This document shows, one piece after another, positions 16,099 to 25,151 of a stretch of DNA of 45,580 nucleotides. Position 1 is the first letter of the stretch; every line of letters begins with the position of its first letter. Origin of the DNA: Moheibacter sp035515075 (lineage in GTDB: Bacteria > Bacteroidota > Bacteroidia > Flavobacteriales > Weeksellaceae). The notes under the pieces were generated by a model. It was not told the origin of the DNA, did no database searches, and saw nothing but the letters and a program-made list of their open reading frames with translations. A program made the translations under genes and the position numbers. The stretch spans positions 1 to 45,580 of the forward strand of contig DATJBZ010000016.1 in NCBI GenBank assembly GCA_035515075.1, given 5' to 3'.

Positions 16099-18099
16099 AT
16101 GAAAAAGTTTTTTTTATCCATCTTGTTGATGTTGGCAAGTTCTTCTTTGGTGTTTTCTCAAAACATTATTTCAGAGAAAACGACAAAAAAAATCAGTTAC
16201 AACGAAGCAGGAGCAATCAAACAAGTTTCCTTTAAAAAGGGAACAGTCAACCAAGAAGCAACGCCATCACTTTTGAAAGAACTTTCGAAAGAAACAGCGA
16301 ACATTGAGTTTGTTTTGAAATCTTCAACAACAGACAAGCACAACATGACCCATGAAGAGTATTCGAGAAGCTATAAAGGCGTTCCGATTGATTTAGAAGT
16401 GTATAAAATTCACTTCAAAAATAACTATATCGTTTCTGCCAACGGTGAATACTCTCCCATTCAATTGAATGAGCAAGCTACTAAAATCTCTGCAGACGAA
16501 GCTTTTCAAAAAGCATTGGACCACATCCAAGCAACAACTTATGCATGGGAAAGCAATGAGCAATTGAACCCAAAAACAGCACCTCAATTGGTGATATTAC
16601 CGGCTACATTGACCCAAGACCAACAAGCCAAATACGCTTACAAAATCGATGTATTTGCCGTAAAACCTCTGAGCAGACATTGGGTATATATTGATGCAAT
16701 CACTGGACAAGTGCTCTTCAAAGATCCGATCATCAAACATGCCGAACGCCATAACTCCAAAGACCCATCAACGGATATTTTGCCTGAAAAAAAAAGCAGC
16801 GTTCTTGTAGAAGGAAACGGTGACACCCGTTACAGTGGCAATCAGATTTTGGAAACCACCCAAGGACAAGATGGTTTGTACATACTGAAAGATCAAATTC
16901 GCAACATTCATGTTTTGAATGCCAACCAAACTGATTTCAACAATATCACTGAATTCACAGACGATGATAATGTTTGGAGCGAGGCGGAATACAACAACGC
17001 ATACAAGGACAATGCAGCTTTGGATGTTTTATGGGGCATGGGAAAAACCTATGATTATTTCAAAGAAAAATTTGACCGAGACAGTTATGATGACCTTGGT
17101 GCGCCATTGATTGGTTACGTACACGTGGATTATCAATACAATAACGCATTCTGGTCTGGATCTTACATGGGATATGGTGATGGAAGTTCAAATGGCGAAG
17201 AAGGAAATGGGATTTTCGATGCTTTGACCTCATTGGATGTTACTGCGCACGAAATCGGACATGGGATTTGCCAAGAAACAGCTGATTTAATTTATGAACG
17301 AGAATCTGGTGCGCTGAATGAAGGCTTTTCTGATATTTGGGGGGCAGCTGTCGAATTTTATGGTGCACCCAATGACCCCAACAAAGACACTTGGGTGATT
17401 GGTGAAGAAATTGACCGCAGAACAGGTTCAGTGGGACTTCGTTCAATGAAAAACCCTAAAATAAAATTCATGCCCAATACGTACGAAGGTCAATATTGGC
17501 GACCAACCACAGTTGAAGGTTGTCCTTATCCTGATATGTACGAAAATGACTACTGTGGCGTTCATACCAATTCAAGCGTGTTGAATCATTGGTTTTACTT
17601 GCTTTCAGAAGGCGGAAGCGGCACCAATGACAACAATTACGCTTATGAAGTAGAAGGAATCGGCATTGAAAATGCAGCTGAAATTGTTTATTGTAGCCTA
17701 ACTTCTTATTTGACATACAATTCTAAATTTGAAGATGCCAAAGATTTCACCATGCAATGCGCTTCCAACATTTTTGGGGAAGAATCTGAAGCTTTGCAAT
17801 CCACAAAAGACGCTTGGGCTGCCGTGGGCTTAAAAGAGGATGAAGAACTTTTTACCCATGATTTCAAAACAGAAAAAATCATCATTTACCCCAATCCCGT
17901 CAAAGATTTCATCCATGTTGCCATCCAACAAAATGGAGAACAATTGGCGTACAAAATCATCAGCCTAAATGGACAAAACTTGGCAGAAGGACAATTGGTC
18001 AATGGTAGAATTGACACCAAAAACTTGTTGCCTGGAAGTTATGTTTTGCTCATCAACGGTCAAAATACACAACACACCCAGAAATTCATCAAGAAATAA
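16099..18099 (+). CDS. Thermolysin-type M4 metallopeptidase, T9SS cargo
   Basis: 666 residues. A secreted zinc endopeptidase. Order: signal peptide (1-20); FTP and PepSY propeptide domains (about 50-215), which inhibit and fold the enzyme; M4 catalytic domain (about 225-545); and a type A T9SS C-terminal sorting domain (about 590-666) beginning IIYPNPVKDF and ending with basic KFIKK. The zinc site is complete: HEIGH at 384-388 and the third ligand Glu408 in NEGFSD, exactly 24 residues after the first His as in thermolysin. His489 (GVHTNSS) matches the transition-state His. It should be exported by Sec, processed at the surface by the Por system and either released or anchored. It converges on the CotH gene. 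Confidence 0.94.
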   Translation: MKKFFLSILLMLASSSLVFSQNIISEKTTKKISYNEAGAIKQVSFKKGTVNQEATPSLLKELSKETANIEFVLKSSTTDKHNMTHEEYSRSYKGVPIDLEVYKIHFKNNYIVSANGEYSPIQLNEQATKISADEAFQKALDHIQATTYAWESNEQLNPKTAPQLVILPATLTQDQQAKYAYKIDVFAVKPLSRHWVYIDAITGQVLFKDPIIKHAERHNSKDPSTDILPEKKSSVLVEGNGDTRYSGNQILETTQGQDGLYILKDQIRNIHVLNANQTDFNNITEFTDDDNVWSEAEYNNAYKDNAALDVLWGMGKTYDYFKEKFDRDSYDDLGAPLIGYVHVDYQYNNAFWSGSYMGYGDGSSNGEEGNGIFDALTSLDVTAHEIGHGICQETADLIYERESGALNEGFSDIWGAAVEFYGAPNDPNKDTWVIGEEIDRRTGSVGLRSMKNPKIKFMPNTYEGQYWRPTTVEGCPYPDMYENDYCGVHTNSSVLNHWFYLLSEGGSGTNDNNYAYEVEGIGIENAAEIVYCSLTSYLTYNSKFEDAKDFTMQCASNIFGEESEALQSTKDAWAAVGLKEDEELFTHDFKTEKIIIYPNPVKDFIHVAIQQNGEQLAYKIISLNGQNLAEGQLVNGRIDTKNLLPGSYVLLINGQNTQHTQKFIKK

Positions 18100-18117
18100 A
18101 TCGAATAAATTCCATAT

Positions 18118-18156
18118 AAAAAGCCGGAGGAAAACTTGTATTTCTTCCGGCTTTTT
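18118..18156. terminator. Bidirectional terminator between M4 and CotH genes
   Basis: 16-nt arms AAAAAGCCGGAGGAAA (18118-18133) and TTTCTTCCGGCTTTTT (18141-18156), one G-T wobble, 7-nt loop, followed by more T residues. Confidence 0.85.
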
Positions 18157-18173
18157 TTTTAGAATATTGTATT

Positions 18174-19883
18174 TTACTTCACAATTACTTTGTGAGGATG
18201 ACTTTGCGTCGATGATTCCAAAACCACCAAATAAACGCCTTTCCCCAATTGTTTCAATGAAATCCCATTTTTATTCCCATTGATCTTGTCTTTTAAAACC
18301 TTTTGCCCAGCAGTATTGAATACAGAAATTGTATATTCTTCAGTTGTATTCAATTCAAAGTTAATATTATCAGTTGTTGGATTCGGATACAATTTCGGCG
18401 CTGTAGATTGAACGGACCAATCGTTGACCGACAAAGGCGTACACGTTTTTGAGAAAGCTTCATCCAAAAAATTGAAGCGGTTTTGCAACCAAGTGGACAT
18501 ATAGGTCAATTCATCCATTGGATAATTGAATCCTGACCAAGCCATTTCTTCTCGTGAATAAACGCCATTGTTGAACAAGACATCATGGCTGTCCTGAAAC
18601 ATCCCCATCAAAGTAGCATGGGTCAAATCACCTGCGCGAAGCGTTGCCCATTTTGTTTTCAATTGATGCCAAAAACCGTTCTCTGTACAATCATGCTGCA
18701 CCCTGTCGTAAATGCCATTGGTCAAAATGTCATTGTAAACATTTTCTCTTGATCCATCCCAAATATTCCCAATGGTTCCATCCAAATCCCAAGGCGTATA
18801 AAAATACTTTTCATCTTTTTTATATTTGGTCATGTAGGTATTTTTCCCTGTATTGTCTGTGGCTCGAATTAAATTCAAGAAAATATAATAACTCACCAAA
18901 TTATCGACGTGAAAGCGGTCATCGTATTGTGCATAAAAATCCTCATTCGATGCATTGGCCACAAAATCAATTAAATCATACAAATTGCTCCAATCGATTT
19001 CTTCTTTGGGATGTTTATACTCCCAACCCGCCCATTCGTCCGAGTCATTGTTAAAATTGGTCACGCCTTTGAATTTGGTTGCATTGCTCCAAGCGTCTGC
19101 TTTGTACAATTCGCCTTGAATTTCACCATTGTGCTTTTTCAAACGCAATTGTTTCCGTTTTACTTTTTCGCCCAACGAATAAACACCCCTGTATTGATCA
19201 TTCACAAAAAGTTCAATGTAACGCATGCGGATGCCATTGACTGCTTTCGGCTCTTGTTCCTGATAATAAAGATCTCCATCGATCATGCGCCAAATCTCCC
19301 AATTGTTGTTGCTGCGAATGCGCAAAGGCTCATTGTATCCAGCTTGCAAATTCCAATCATCGGTTTCGACCAAATCCAACAATGGATGGTCCACACTTTC
19401 ATCGCCCGTTTCATCCGCCCAAAATTCAAATTCCATTGACTTTTTAGGAAGTGTTTGGGTGTAAGCCCCTCTATATTGAATGCCTACATGCGATTCCAAA
19501 TAATTTTGATTGGACTCAATCATTTTAAAATTCGCCAATACATCTGGCTCATCCACGATCGTAAAATCTGTCGAAATGCTGATGATTGGCAATTCAGTAA
19601 AATAAAGCAGATAAAGCTTTTGGGTCACCGTGCTCTTTACTTCGTACATCTTACCCACTTCAATGGAAGCAACTGTTACCATAAAGGCGTACAATTCATT
19701 CAACTGAATGTGTGTTTTGTTGGTTGGCCAAATGGAATTGACTACATCAACTGATAAATTGGTCAGAATCATCGATTTATCTTGGTCAATAAAATACTGT
19801 TTTTCATCAATTTGAATGGTTTCGTTGGCATTCAAAGTGGCACCAACAATCAGGCATACAATTAAATACAATAAGTTTTTCAT
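18174..19883 (-). CDS. CotH-kinase-family secreted protein, T9SS cargo
   Basis: 569 residues from the ATG at 19883. The open frame continues 35 codons upstream, but MKNLLYLIVCLIVGATLNAN is the signal peptide. The central part (about 120-450) carries CotH-kinase features: LPKKSMEFEFW, the basic stretch EKVKRKQLRLKKH and the acidic motif YTPWDLDGTIGNIWDG, in which the Asp pair is expected to bind metal and ATP as in Bacillus CotH. The C-terminus (about 500-569) is a type A T9SS sorting domain starting LYPNPTTDNINFEL. CotH kinases phosphorylate proteins on Ser; the target here is unknown. It is one of two adjacent T9SS cargo genes, on opposite strands. Confidence 0.88.
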   Translation of the reverse strand: MKNLLYLIVCLIVGATLNANETIQIDEKQYFIDQDKSMILTNLSVDVVNSIWPTNKTHIQLNELYAFMVTVASIEVGKMYEVKSTVTQKLYLLYFTELPIISISTDFTIVDEPDVLANFKMIESNQNYLESHVGIQYRGAYTQTLPKKSMEFEFWADETGDESVDHPLLDLVETDDWNLQAGYNEPLRIRSNNNWEIWRMIDGDLYYQEQEPKAVNGIRMRYIELFVNDQYRGVYSLGEKVKRKQLRLKKHNGEIQGELYKADAWSNATKFKGVTNFNNDSDEWAGWEYKHPKEEIDWSNLYDLIDFVANASNEDFYAQYDDRFHVDNLVSYYIFLNLIRATDNTGKNTYMTKYKKDEKYFYTPWDLDGTIGNIWDGSRENVYNDILTNGIYDRVQHDCTENGFWHQLKTKWATLRAGDLTHATLMGMFQDSHDVLFNNGVYSREEMAWSGFNYPMDELTYMSTWLQNRFNFLDEAFSKTCTPLSVNDWSVQSTAPKLYPNPTTDNINFELNTTEEYTISVFNTAGQKVLKDKINGNKNGISLKQLGKGVYLVVLESSTQSHPHKVIVK

Positions 19884-20019
19884 GAATATTAATTTAGCAA
19901 ATAAATTTTCGGCAATATACAAAACATTGATCTGCTGTAAACATTGAATCATAACCACTTGCCATGGCAAAAAAAACTTAGTTTTCAAATGCTTTTCATT
20001 TCAATTCAAAAATAAATTA

Positions 20020-20027
20020 TACTTTTG
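20020..20027 (+). promoter_or_regulatory. -7 box upstream of the Cys-rich gene and Cus locus
   Basis: TACTTTTG matches TAnnTTTG, 30 nt before the ATG at 20058. No convincing -33 TTG. It is a candidate for the main promoter of the metal-efflux block. Confidence 0.35.
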
Positions 20028-20057
20028 CATCTGAGCACTATCGCTCTGGATGAAACA

Positions 20058-20444
20058 ATGCAAAAAATTTTGAATTTTTTATTGAGTTTTCTTTTACTCG
20101 GATTATTTTTAATTCCTGGGGAAACTGCAGCATGTTCATCCCATGGCCAAAAAGCAATGGACACCGAGCAGTCCTGTTGTGCAAACATTGAGGAAACTGC
20201 ACATTCCACATCACATTGTGAAAAAGATTGTTGCCAAGACCAAGAAGGTGGTACTTCGGGTTGTTCTGGAAATTGTGGAGACAAGTCTTGTCACAACTCC
20301 TCACCTACTTATTGCACACATCCTACAATGAAAGACAGTTCCATTGTTGTTCATTTTGAGGACAAAAACACTTGTCCCATTTACCAACAAGCTTACTATT
20401 CATTAGGCTTTCATTCCATTTGGCAACCGCCTAAAATAAGCTAA
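20058..20444 (+). CDS. Cys/His-rich exported protein of the Cus locus
   Basis: 128 residues from the ATG at 20058; the frame is open from a TTG at 20025, but MQKILNFLLSFLLLGLFLIP is a normal signal peptide and the better start. The mature protein has about 13 Cys and several His, including two CC pairs (QSCCANI, KDCCQDQ), CSGNC, SCHN, THP and SHG, packed into about 75 residues. The end is more ordered: VVHFEDKNTCPIYQQAYYSLG then IWQPPKIS. Cys pairs next to a copper efflux operon suggest a periplasmic or membrane-attached metal-binding protein. It recalls the small Cys-rich proteins beside Bacteroidota heavy-metal genes, but I cannot assign it to a named family. Metal binding is inferred. Confidence 0.75.
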   Translation: MQKILNFLLSFLLLGLFLIPGETAACSSHGQKAMDTEQSCCANIEETAHSTSHCEKDCCQDQEGGTSGCSGNCGDKSCHNSSPTYCTHPTMKDSSIVVHFEDKNTCPIYQQAYYSLGFHSIWQPPKIS

Positions 20445-20465
20445 TTCTTTGGCTGTATAGCCCAT

Positions 20466-20564
20466 ATTTTGTTTTGTCGGCAAGGTTTTTCATAAAGAAC
20501 CTGAATTTGAACGAACCCTTGATTCAAATCCGCCATTCAGTTGGTTGGCTTTCGACAACAAAAT
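20466..20564 (+). other. Nested inverted repeats in the spacer before the DUF3347 gene
   Basis: The 223-nt gap between the Cys-rich gene and the DUF3347 gene holds an outer pair ATTTTGTTTTGTCG (20466-20479) / CGACAACAAAAT (20553-20564), 12 bp with a 2-nt bulge, and an inner perfect 7-bp pair ATTTGAA (20505-20511) / TTCAAAT (20523-20529). There is no T tract after either, so this is not a normal terminator. Confidence 0.35.
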
Positions 20565-20667
20565 AGAACAATCATTCTCGTTGAAAAGTAAAATTTCACT
20601 CCGAGACCAAGCTTATTTTTATCCAAATTAGAAACAGTTTTAAATATTAACAATAAAAATCAAAACA

Positions 20668-21237
20668 ATGAAAAATCTATTTTTAGGCTTAACAGCCGCC
20701 GCCTTATTGGCTTTCACTTCTTGTGGATCACCATCAGAACCAGCAGCAAATGAAGAAGTTGCTACTGAAACATTGGCAACAGATGACCATCAGACAAGCG
20801 TCCCACAGAAACAATTCAATGAATTGTTTGACCAATACAAACAAGTGACGACCGCTTTATCATCTGATGACTCAACTAAAGCTAGTCATGCTGCAGCAGC
20901 TGTTTTAGAAGTCATTTTACAAAATGATTTGAGCCAACTTTCAGAAGCAGAACAAAAAAGCATGGAACCGATGTTGGAAAGCATGAGAGTGCGTGCAGAA
21001 GGCATCAATAAAGCCAATGACATTGCTGAACAACGGGTGCATTTGGAGGAATTGAGTAAAAACATGTATGCGATGGCCAAAACTTTTGGTACCGATCATA
21101 CAGTATACAAAATTTATTGCTCCATGTATGACAATGACCGAGGCGCTTACTGGTTGAGCGATAGCAAAGAAATCAAAAACCCTTATTTCGGTGCATCCAT
21201 GTTTTCATGTGGAGAAGTTCAAGAAGAATTGAACTAA
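20668..21237 (+). CDS. DUF3347 lipoprotein of the Cus locus
   Basis: 189 residues. The type II signal peptide has lipobox FTSC (Cys19). Residues 45-150 are mostly helical, and the C-terminus has the DUF3347 signature VYKIYCSMYDNDRGAYWLSD then IKNPYFGASMFSCG. The two Cys (YKIYC and FSCG) and nearby Met, Asp and Tyr may bind metal. The domain is common in Bacteroidota copper and heavy-metal loci, alone or fused to CusB-type adaptors, and is thought to handle Cu in the periplasm, though the biochemistry is weakly known. A terminator-like hairpin lies between it and cusA, so the pump genes may be partly uncoupled. Confidence 0.88.
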   Translation: MKNLFLGLTAAALLAFTSCGSPSEPAANEEVATETLATDDHQTSVPQKQFNELFDQYKQVTTALSSDDSTKASHAAAAVLEVILQNDLSQLSEAEQKSMEPMLESMRVRAEGINKANDIAEQRVHLEELSKNMYAMAKTFGTDHTVYKIYCSMYDNDRGAYWLSDSKEIKNPYFGASMFSCGEVQEELN

Positions 21238-21251
21238 ACCATAGATTTTAG

Positions 21252-21289
21252 GCATACAGATCTGTTGTTCAAACAATCTGTATGCTTTT
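21252..21289 (+). terminator. Terminator or attenuator between DUF3347 gene and cusA
   Basis: 10-bp perfect stem GCATACAGAT (21252-21261) and ATCTGTATGC (21276-21285) with a 14-nt loop, followed by TTTTA. It lies 29 nt before the cusA ATG, so it may reduce read-through to the pump genes. Confidence 0.65.
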
Positions 21290-21313
21290 ATTCATCCTTT
21301 TAAAACTGTGTAT

Positions 21314-24300
21314 ATGCTTAATAAAATCATTAAGTATTTTTTAGAAAATAGAATCATCACGATGGCATTATTGCTGGTGGTCATCCTATGGGGATTGACT
21401 ACAGCACCATTCAATTGGCACCAAAACATTTTGCCCAGCGATCCCGTGCCCGTCGATGCGATTCCTGACATTGGTGAAAACCAACAAATCGTTGCCACCG
21501 AATGGATGGGTAGATCGCCCAAAGACATTCAAGACCAAATCACCTATCCCCTAACCACTTCGTTGTTGGGCATTCCTGGTGTGAAAACCATCCGAAGCAG
21601 TTCGATGTTTGGGATGTCTTTTATTTACATCATTTTTGAAGAGGATATCGAATTTTATTGGGGCCGATCACGAATTTTAGAAAAATTAAATTCACTGCCA
21701 GCAGGCACTTTGCCCGCAGAAGTGATTCCTTCTTTGGGACCCGATGCAACCGCTTTGGGACAAGTGTATTGGTACACTTTGGAAGGAAGAAATCCAGCAA
21801 CGGGTGAGCCTAACGGCGGTTGGGATCCTGACGAATTGCGAACCATCCAAGATTTTTATGCCAAATACAATTTGGCTGCCGCAGAAGGCGTTTCTGAAGT
21901 AGCCTCCATCGGTGGTTTTGTCAAAGAATACCAAGTGGAAATCGATCCAAATGCCATGCGTGCGTACAATGTGAATGTAATGGACATCATGACCGCCATT
22001 CAAAAAAGCAATTTGGACATTGGTGCAGAAACCATTGAAATCAATCAAGCAGAATATTTGGTCAGAGGACTGGGCTACATCAAAGAAGTCAAAGATTTGG
22101 AAGAAGCTGTCGTCACTGTGCGCAATGGTGTTCCTCTAAAAATAAAAGATGTTGCGCATGTCAATTTAGGACCAGCAACACGCCGTGGCGGTTTGGACAA
22201 AGAAGGTGTCGAGGCTGTCGGTGGCGTTGTCGTTGCGCGTTATGGTTCCAATCCGATGCAAGTCATCAACAACGTCAAAGACAAAATCAAAGCGATGGAA
22301 GCGGGACTTCCCCAAAAAACCTTGGCCGATGGCAGCATTTCAAAAGTAACCGTTGTGCCGTTTTATGACCGTTCAGGATTGATCCAAGAAACGATTGGCA
22401 CTTTGGAAAGTGCATTGAGCCATGAAATTCTCATTTGTATCATTGTCGTCATCGTTTTGGTGATCAACCTTCGTGCTTCGGTCATCATCTCGAGCATTTT
22501 GCCCATTGGCGTCTTGGCAACTTTCATCATCATGAAACACACTGGAGTAGAAGCCAACATTGTGGCGCTTTCTGGAATTGCGATCGCCATTGGCGTCATG
22601 ATTGACGTCGGCGTGGTCTTTGTCGAAAGTATTCTTCGCTACATGGAAGAAGAAAAAGCGAAAGGAATCGAAAGCCGAGGAAAAGCCTTTGTGAATTTAA
22701 TTGCCAAAGCAGTTTCTGAAGTTTCTGGTGCTTTGTCCACCGCAATGTTGACGACGATCATCAGTTTTTTACCTGTTTTTGCAATGGAAGCACAAGAAGG
22801 AAAACTTTTCAAGCCCTTGGCTTATACCAAAACTTATGCTTTATTGTCCGCTTATGTTTTGGGCATCATCGTTTTACCCACTTTGGCATATTACATTTAT
22901 TCCATCAAAATCAACCGAAAGAAAATCAGACAAATTGCCAATTTCATATTGATCATTGCAGGCATTGGTTTGTGGATTTACACTGGTTTATTCATCACTT
23001 TTGGTTTGACCTTCATCGGTTTAAATAATTTATTGACGCCTCATTTTAAAAGTGAAAAAATCGCCAATTACATCAATGTAGGCATCACACTTTTTGTGGC
23101 TTTGTATTATTTGTCTTCGCATTGGTTGCCTTTGGGTACGCAAGAAAGCGGTGTGTTGAATTTCGTTTTTGTGTTTTTTGCCATTGGAATTATTTTAGGC
23201 ATTTTATGGTTATTGGTTATTTTTTACGAACAAATTCTTCGTTGGGCTTTGGCGAATCGATGGAAATTCATGTCGATTCCGATTGTCACTTTATTCTTGG
23301 GCTTATTGGCGTGGATGGGCGTAGAAAAAAGCATGGGTTTTGTTGCCAACGGCATCGAAAAAGTGGGTTGGAGTTCTTTTAGAACAACTTCATTTTGGGA
23401 AAAATCCGTCAATACTTTTCCAGGAATTGGCGAGGAATTCATGCCAAGTTTGGATGAAGGTTCTTTTTTATTGATGCCAACGACCATGCCGCATACTGGC
23501 ATTGAACAAAACTTAGCCTTGATTCGAAAACTCGACAAACGCATTCAAAACATTCCTGAAGTTGAATTAACGGTCGGAAAATGGGGACGCGTCAATTCCG
23601 CCTTGGATCCGGCGCCTACCCAAATGTTTGAAAATACGATCAATTATATTCCTGAATTTTATTTGGATGAAAGTGGTCAACGCGAACGTTTCAAAGTCAA
23701 TTCTTCAGGGGAATTTATACTGAAAGGCGACAAAACCTATTCGGTTGCCCAAGGATTTCGGTCCATTCCAAGAGACAGTTTGATTGAAGACAAAAACGGG
23801 AAATTCTTCCGAAGATGGCGTCCTGAAATCAAAAAAGCAGAGAACATTTGGCAAGAAATTGTCAACGTTTCCCATTTGCCTGGTTTGACTTCCGCACCAA
23901 AACTACAACCAATTGAAGCCCGATTGGTGATGTTGTCCACTGGGATGCGCGCACCGATGGGATTGAAAGTTTCCGGCCCTGATTTAGAATCGATTGAAAA
24001 AGCAGGAAAAGCATTGGAAACTGCTTTGAAAACCATTCCTTCCATCATGCCTTCCACCGTTTTTTATGACCGTGCAGTCGGCGCACCTTATGTCGAAATT
24101 CATTTGAACCGAGACAAAATGGCGCGTTATGGAATGACTGTCGCTGATTTACAAGAAGTCATCAGTGCGGCGGTCGGCGGCATGACTTTGACCACAACCG
24201 TAGAAGGACGAGAACGCTTTCCAGTCCGTTTGCGTTATCCAAGAGAAATGCGAAATGACCCAGAAGCTCTGGCGAAAATCTTGGTTCCTACAGCCACAGG

Positions 24301-25150
24301 CATTCAAATTCCTTTGGGCGATGTGGTCGATATCGAATATGCCAAAGGCGCGCAAATGATCCAAAGTGAAAATACTTTTTTATTGGGTTATGTGATATTT
24401 GATAAAATCAGCGGAAAGGCAGAAGTCGATGTGGTACATGAAGCCAATGCCTTGTTAAAAGACAAAATGGCGTCTGGCGAATTGACTTTGCCCAAAGGCG
24501 TCAGTTATCAATTTGCTGGAAATTATGAACAACAAGAACGCGCGGCGAAGCGTTTGATGTTGGTCATTCCTTTGAGTTTATTGGCGATTTTATTGATTTT
24601 ATATTTTCAATTTAGGACCGTTACTGCATCCCTCATCCATTTTTCTGGCGTATTTGTCGCCTTTGCAGGTGGATTTATTTTGTTGTGGTTGTATGGTCAA
24701 CCTTGGTTCATGAATTTCAACATCGGCGAAGTCAACATGCGGGATTTGTTCCAAATGCACAACATCAATCTGAGCATTGCTGTTTGGGTGGGATTCATTG
24801 CGTTATTTGGTTTGGCGACCAACGACGGCGTGATTATGGGAACTTACATCCACGATACTTTTGTCAGCCGTGATCCAAAAACCCAAGAAGAAATCAGAGA
24901 AGCAGTCGTCTATGCAGGTTTAAAACGTGTAAGACCTGCTGCCATGACCACGGCAACTGCTTTGATTGCGCTTTTGCCCGTTCTGACTTCGACTGGGAAA
25001 GGAGCGGAAATCATGGTACCCATGGCGATTCCCACTTTTGGGGGAATGTTGATTCAATCGATGACGATGTTCGTCGTCCCGGTATTCCAATGTTGGTGGC
25101 GAGAATGGGCCATTAAAAAAGAAAACAAATCCAAACAAACAAGCATTTAA
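21314..25150 (+). CDS. cusA: Copper/silver RND efflux pump, CusA type
   Basis: 1278 residues from the ATG at 21314 (an in-frame GTG at 21308 is less likely). Inner-membrane proton-driven pump that expels metal through a TolC channel. The helix-4 motif AIAIGVMIDVGVVFVES holds the acidic proton-relay residue. The methionines lining the E. coli CusA path (M573, M623, M672) align with Met873 (LVMLSTGM), Met941 (RYGMTVADLQ) and Met1015 (GAQMIQSEN), favouring Cu(I)/Ag(I). It is about 230 residues longer than E. coli CusA: an extra hydrophobic region at about 530-640 adds three or four predicted helices, and there is an insertion at about 785-850. Similar extensions occur in Bacteroidota homologues. 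One nt separates its stop from the next gene. Confidence 0.94.
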   Translation: MLNKIIKYFLENRIITMALLLVVILWGLTTAPFNWHQNILPSDPVPVDAIPDIGENQQIVATEWMGRSPKDIQDQITYPLTTSLLGIPGVKTIRSSSMFGMSFIYIIFEEDIEFYWGRSRILEKLNSLPAGTLPAEVIPSLGPDATALGQVYWYTLEGRNPATGEPNGGWDPDELRTIQDFYAKYNLAAAEGVSEVASIGGFVKEYQVEIDPNAMRAYNVNVMDIMTAIQKSNLDIGAETIEINQAEYLVRGLGYIKEVKDLEEAVVTVRNGVPLKIKDVAHVNLGPATRRGGLDKEGVEAVGGVVVARYGSNPMQVINNVKDKIKAMEAGLPQKTLADGSISKVTVVPFYDRSGLIQETIGTLESALSHEILICIIVVIVLVINLRASVIISSILPIGVLATFIIMKHTGVEANIVALSGIAIAIGVMIDVGVVFVESILRYMEEEKAKGIESRGKAFVNLIAKAVSEVSGALSTAMLTTIISFLPVFAMEAQEGKLFKPLAYTKTYALLSAYVLGIIVLPTLAYYIYSIKINRKKIRQIANFILIIAGIGLWIYTGLFITFGLTFIGLNNLLTPHFKSEKIANYINVGITLFVALYYLSSHWLPLGTQESGVLNFVFVFFAIGIILGILWLLVIFYEQILRWALANRWKFMSIPIVTLFLGLLAWMGVEKSMGFVANGIEKVGWSSFRTTSFWEKSVNTFPGIGEEFMPSLDEGSFLLMPTTMPHTGIEQNLALIRKLDKRIQNIPEVELTVGKWGRVNSALDPAPTQMFENTINYIPEFYLDESGQRERFKVNSSGEFILKGDKTYSVAQGFRSIPRDSLIEDKNGKFFRRWRPEIKKAENIWQEIVNVSHLPGLTSAPKLQPIEARLVMLSTGMRAPMGLKVSGPDLESIEKAGKALETALKTIPSIMPSTVFYDRAVGAPYVEIHLNRDKMARYGMTVADLQEVISAAVGGMTLTTTVEGRERFPVRLRYPREMRNDPEALAKILVPTATGIQIPLGDVVDIEYAKGAQMIQSENTFLLGYVIFDKISGKAEVDVVHEANALLKDKMASGELTLPKGVSYQFAGNYEQQERAAKRLMLVIPLSLLAILLILYFQFRTVTASLIHFSGVFVAFAGGFILLWLYGQPWFMNFNIGEVNMRDLFQMHNINLSIAVWVGFIALFGLATNDGVIMGTYIHDTFVSRDPKTQEEIREAVVYAGLKRVRPAAMTTATALIALLPVLTSTGKGAEIMVPMAIPTFGGMLIQSMTMFVVPVFQCWWREWAIKKENKSKQTSI

Positions 25151-25151
25151 A

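Noticed and set aside
18644..19439. Long plus-strand open frames (about 136 and 142 codons) opposite the CotH gene
   Set aside because: They are antisense to a well-supported T9SS cargo gene, lack signal or domain features, and arise from codon bias in the real frame.
20461..20629. A 56-codon open frame on the plus strand in the spacer after the Cys-rich gene, ending in a TAG stop
   Set aside because: It has no ATG, GTG or TTG at its beginning, follows directly after an in-frame stop, and shows no recognisable motif; a stretch of this length without a stop is not rare. The inverted repeats explain the region better.
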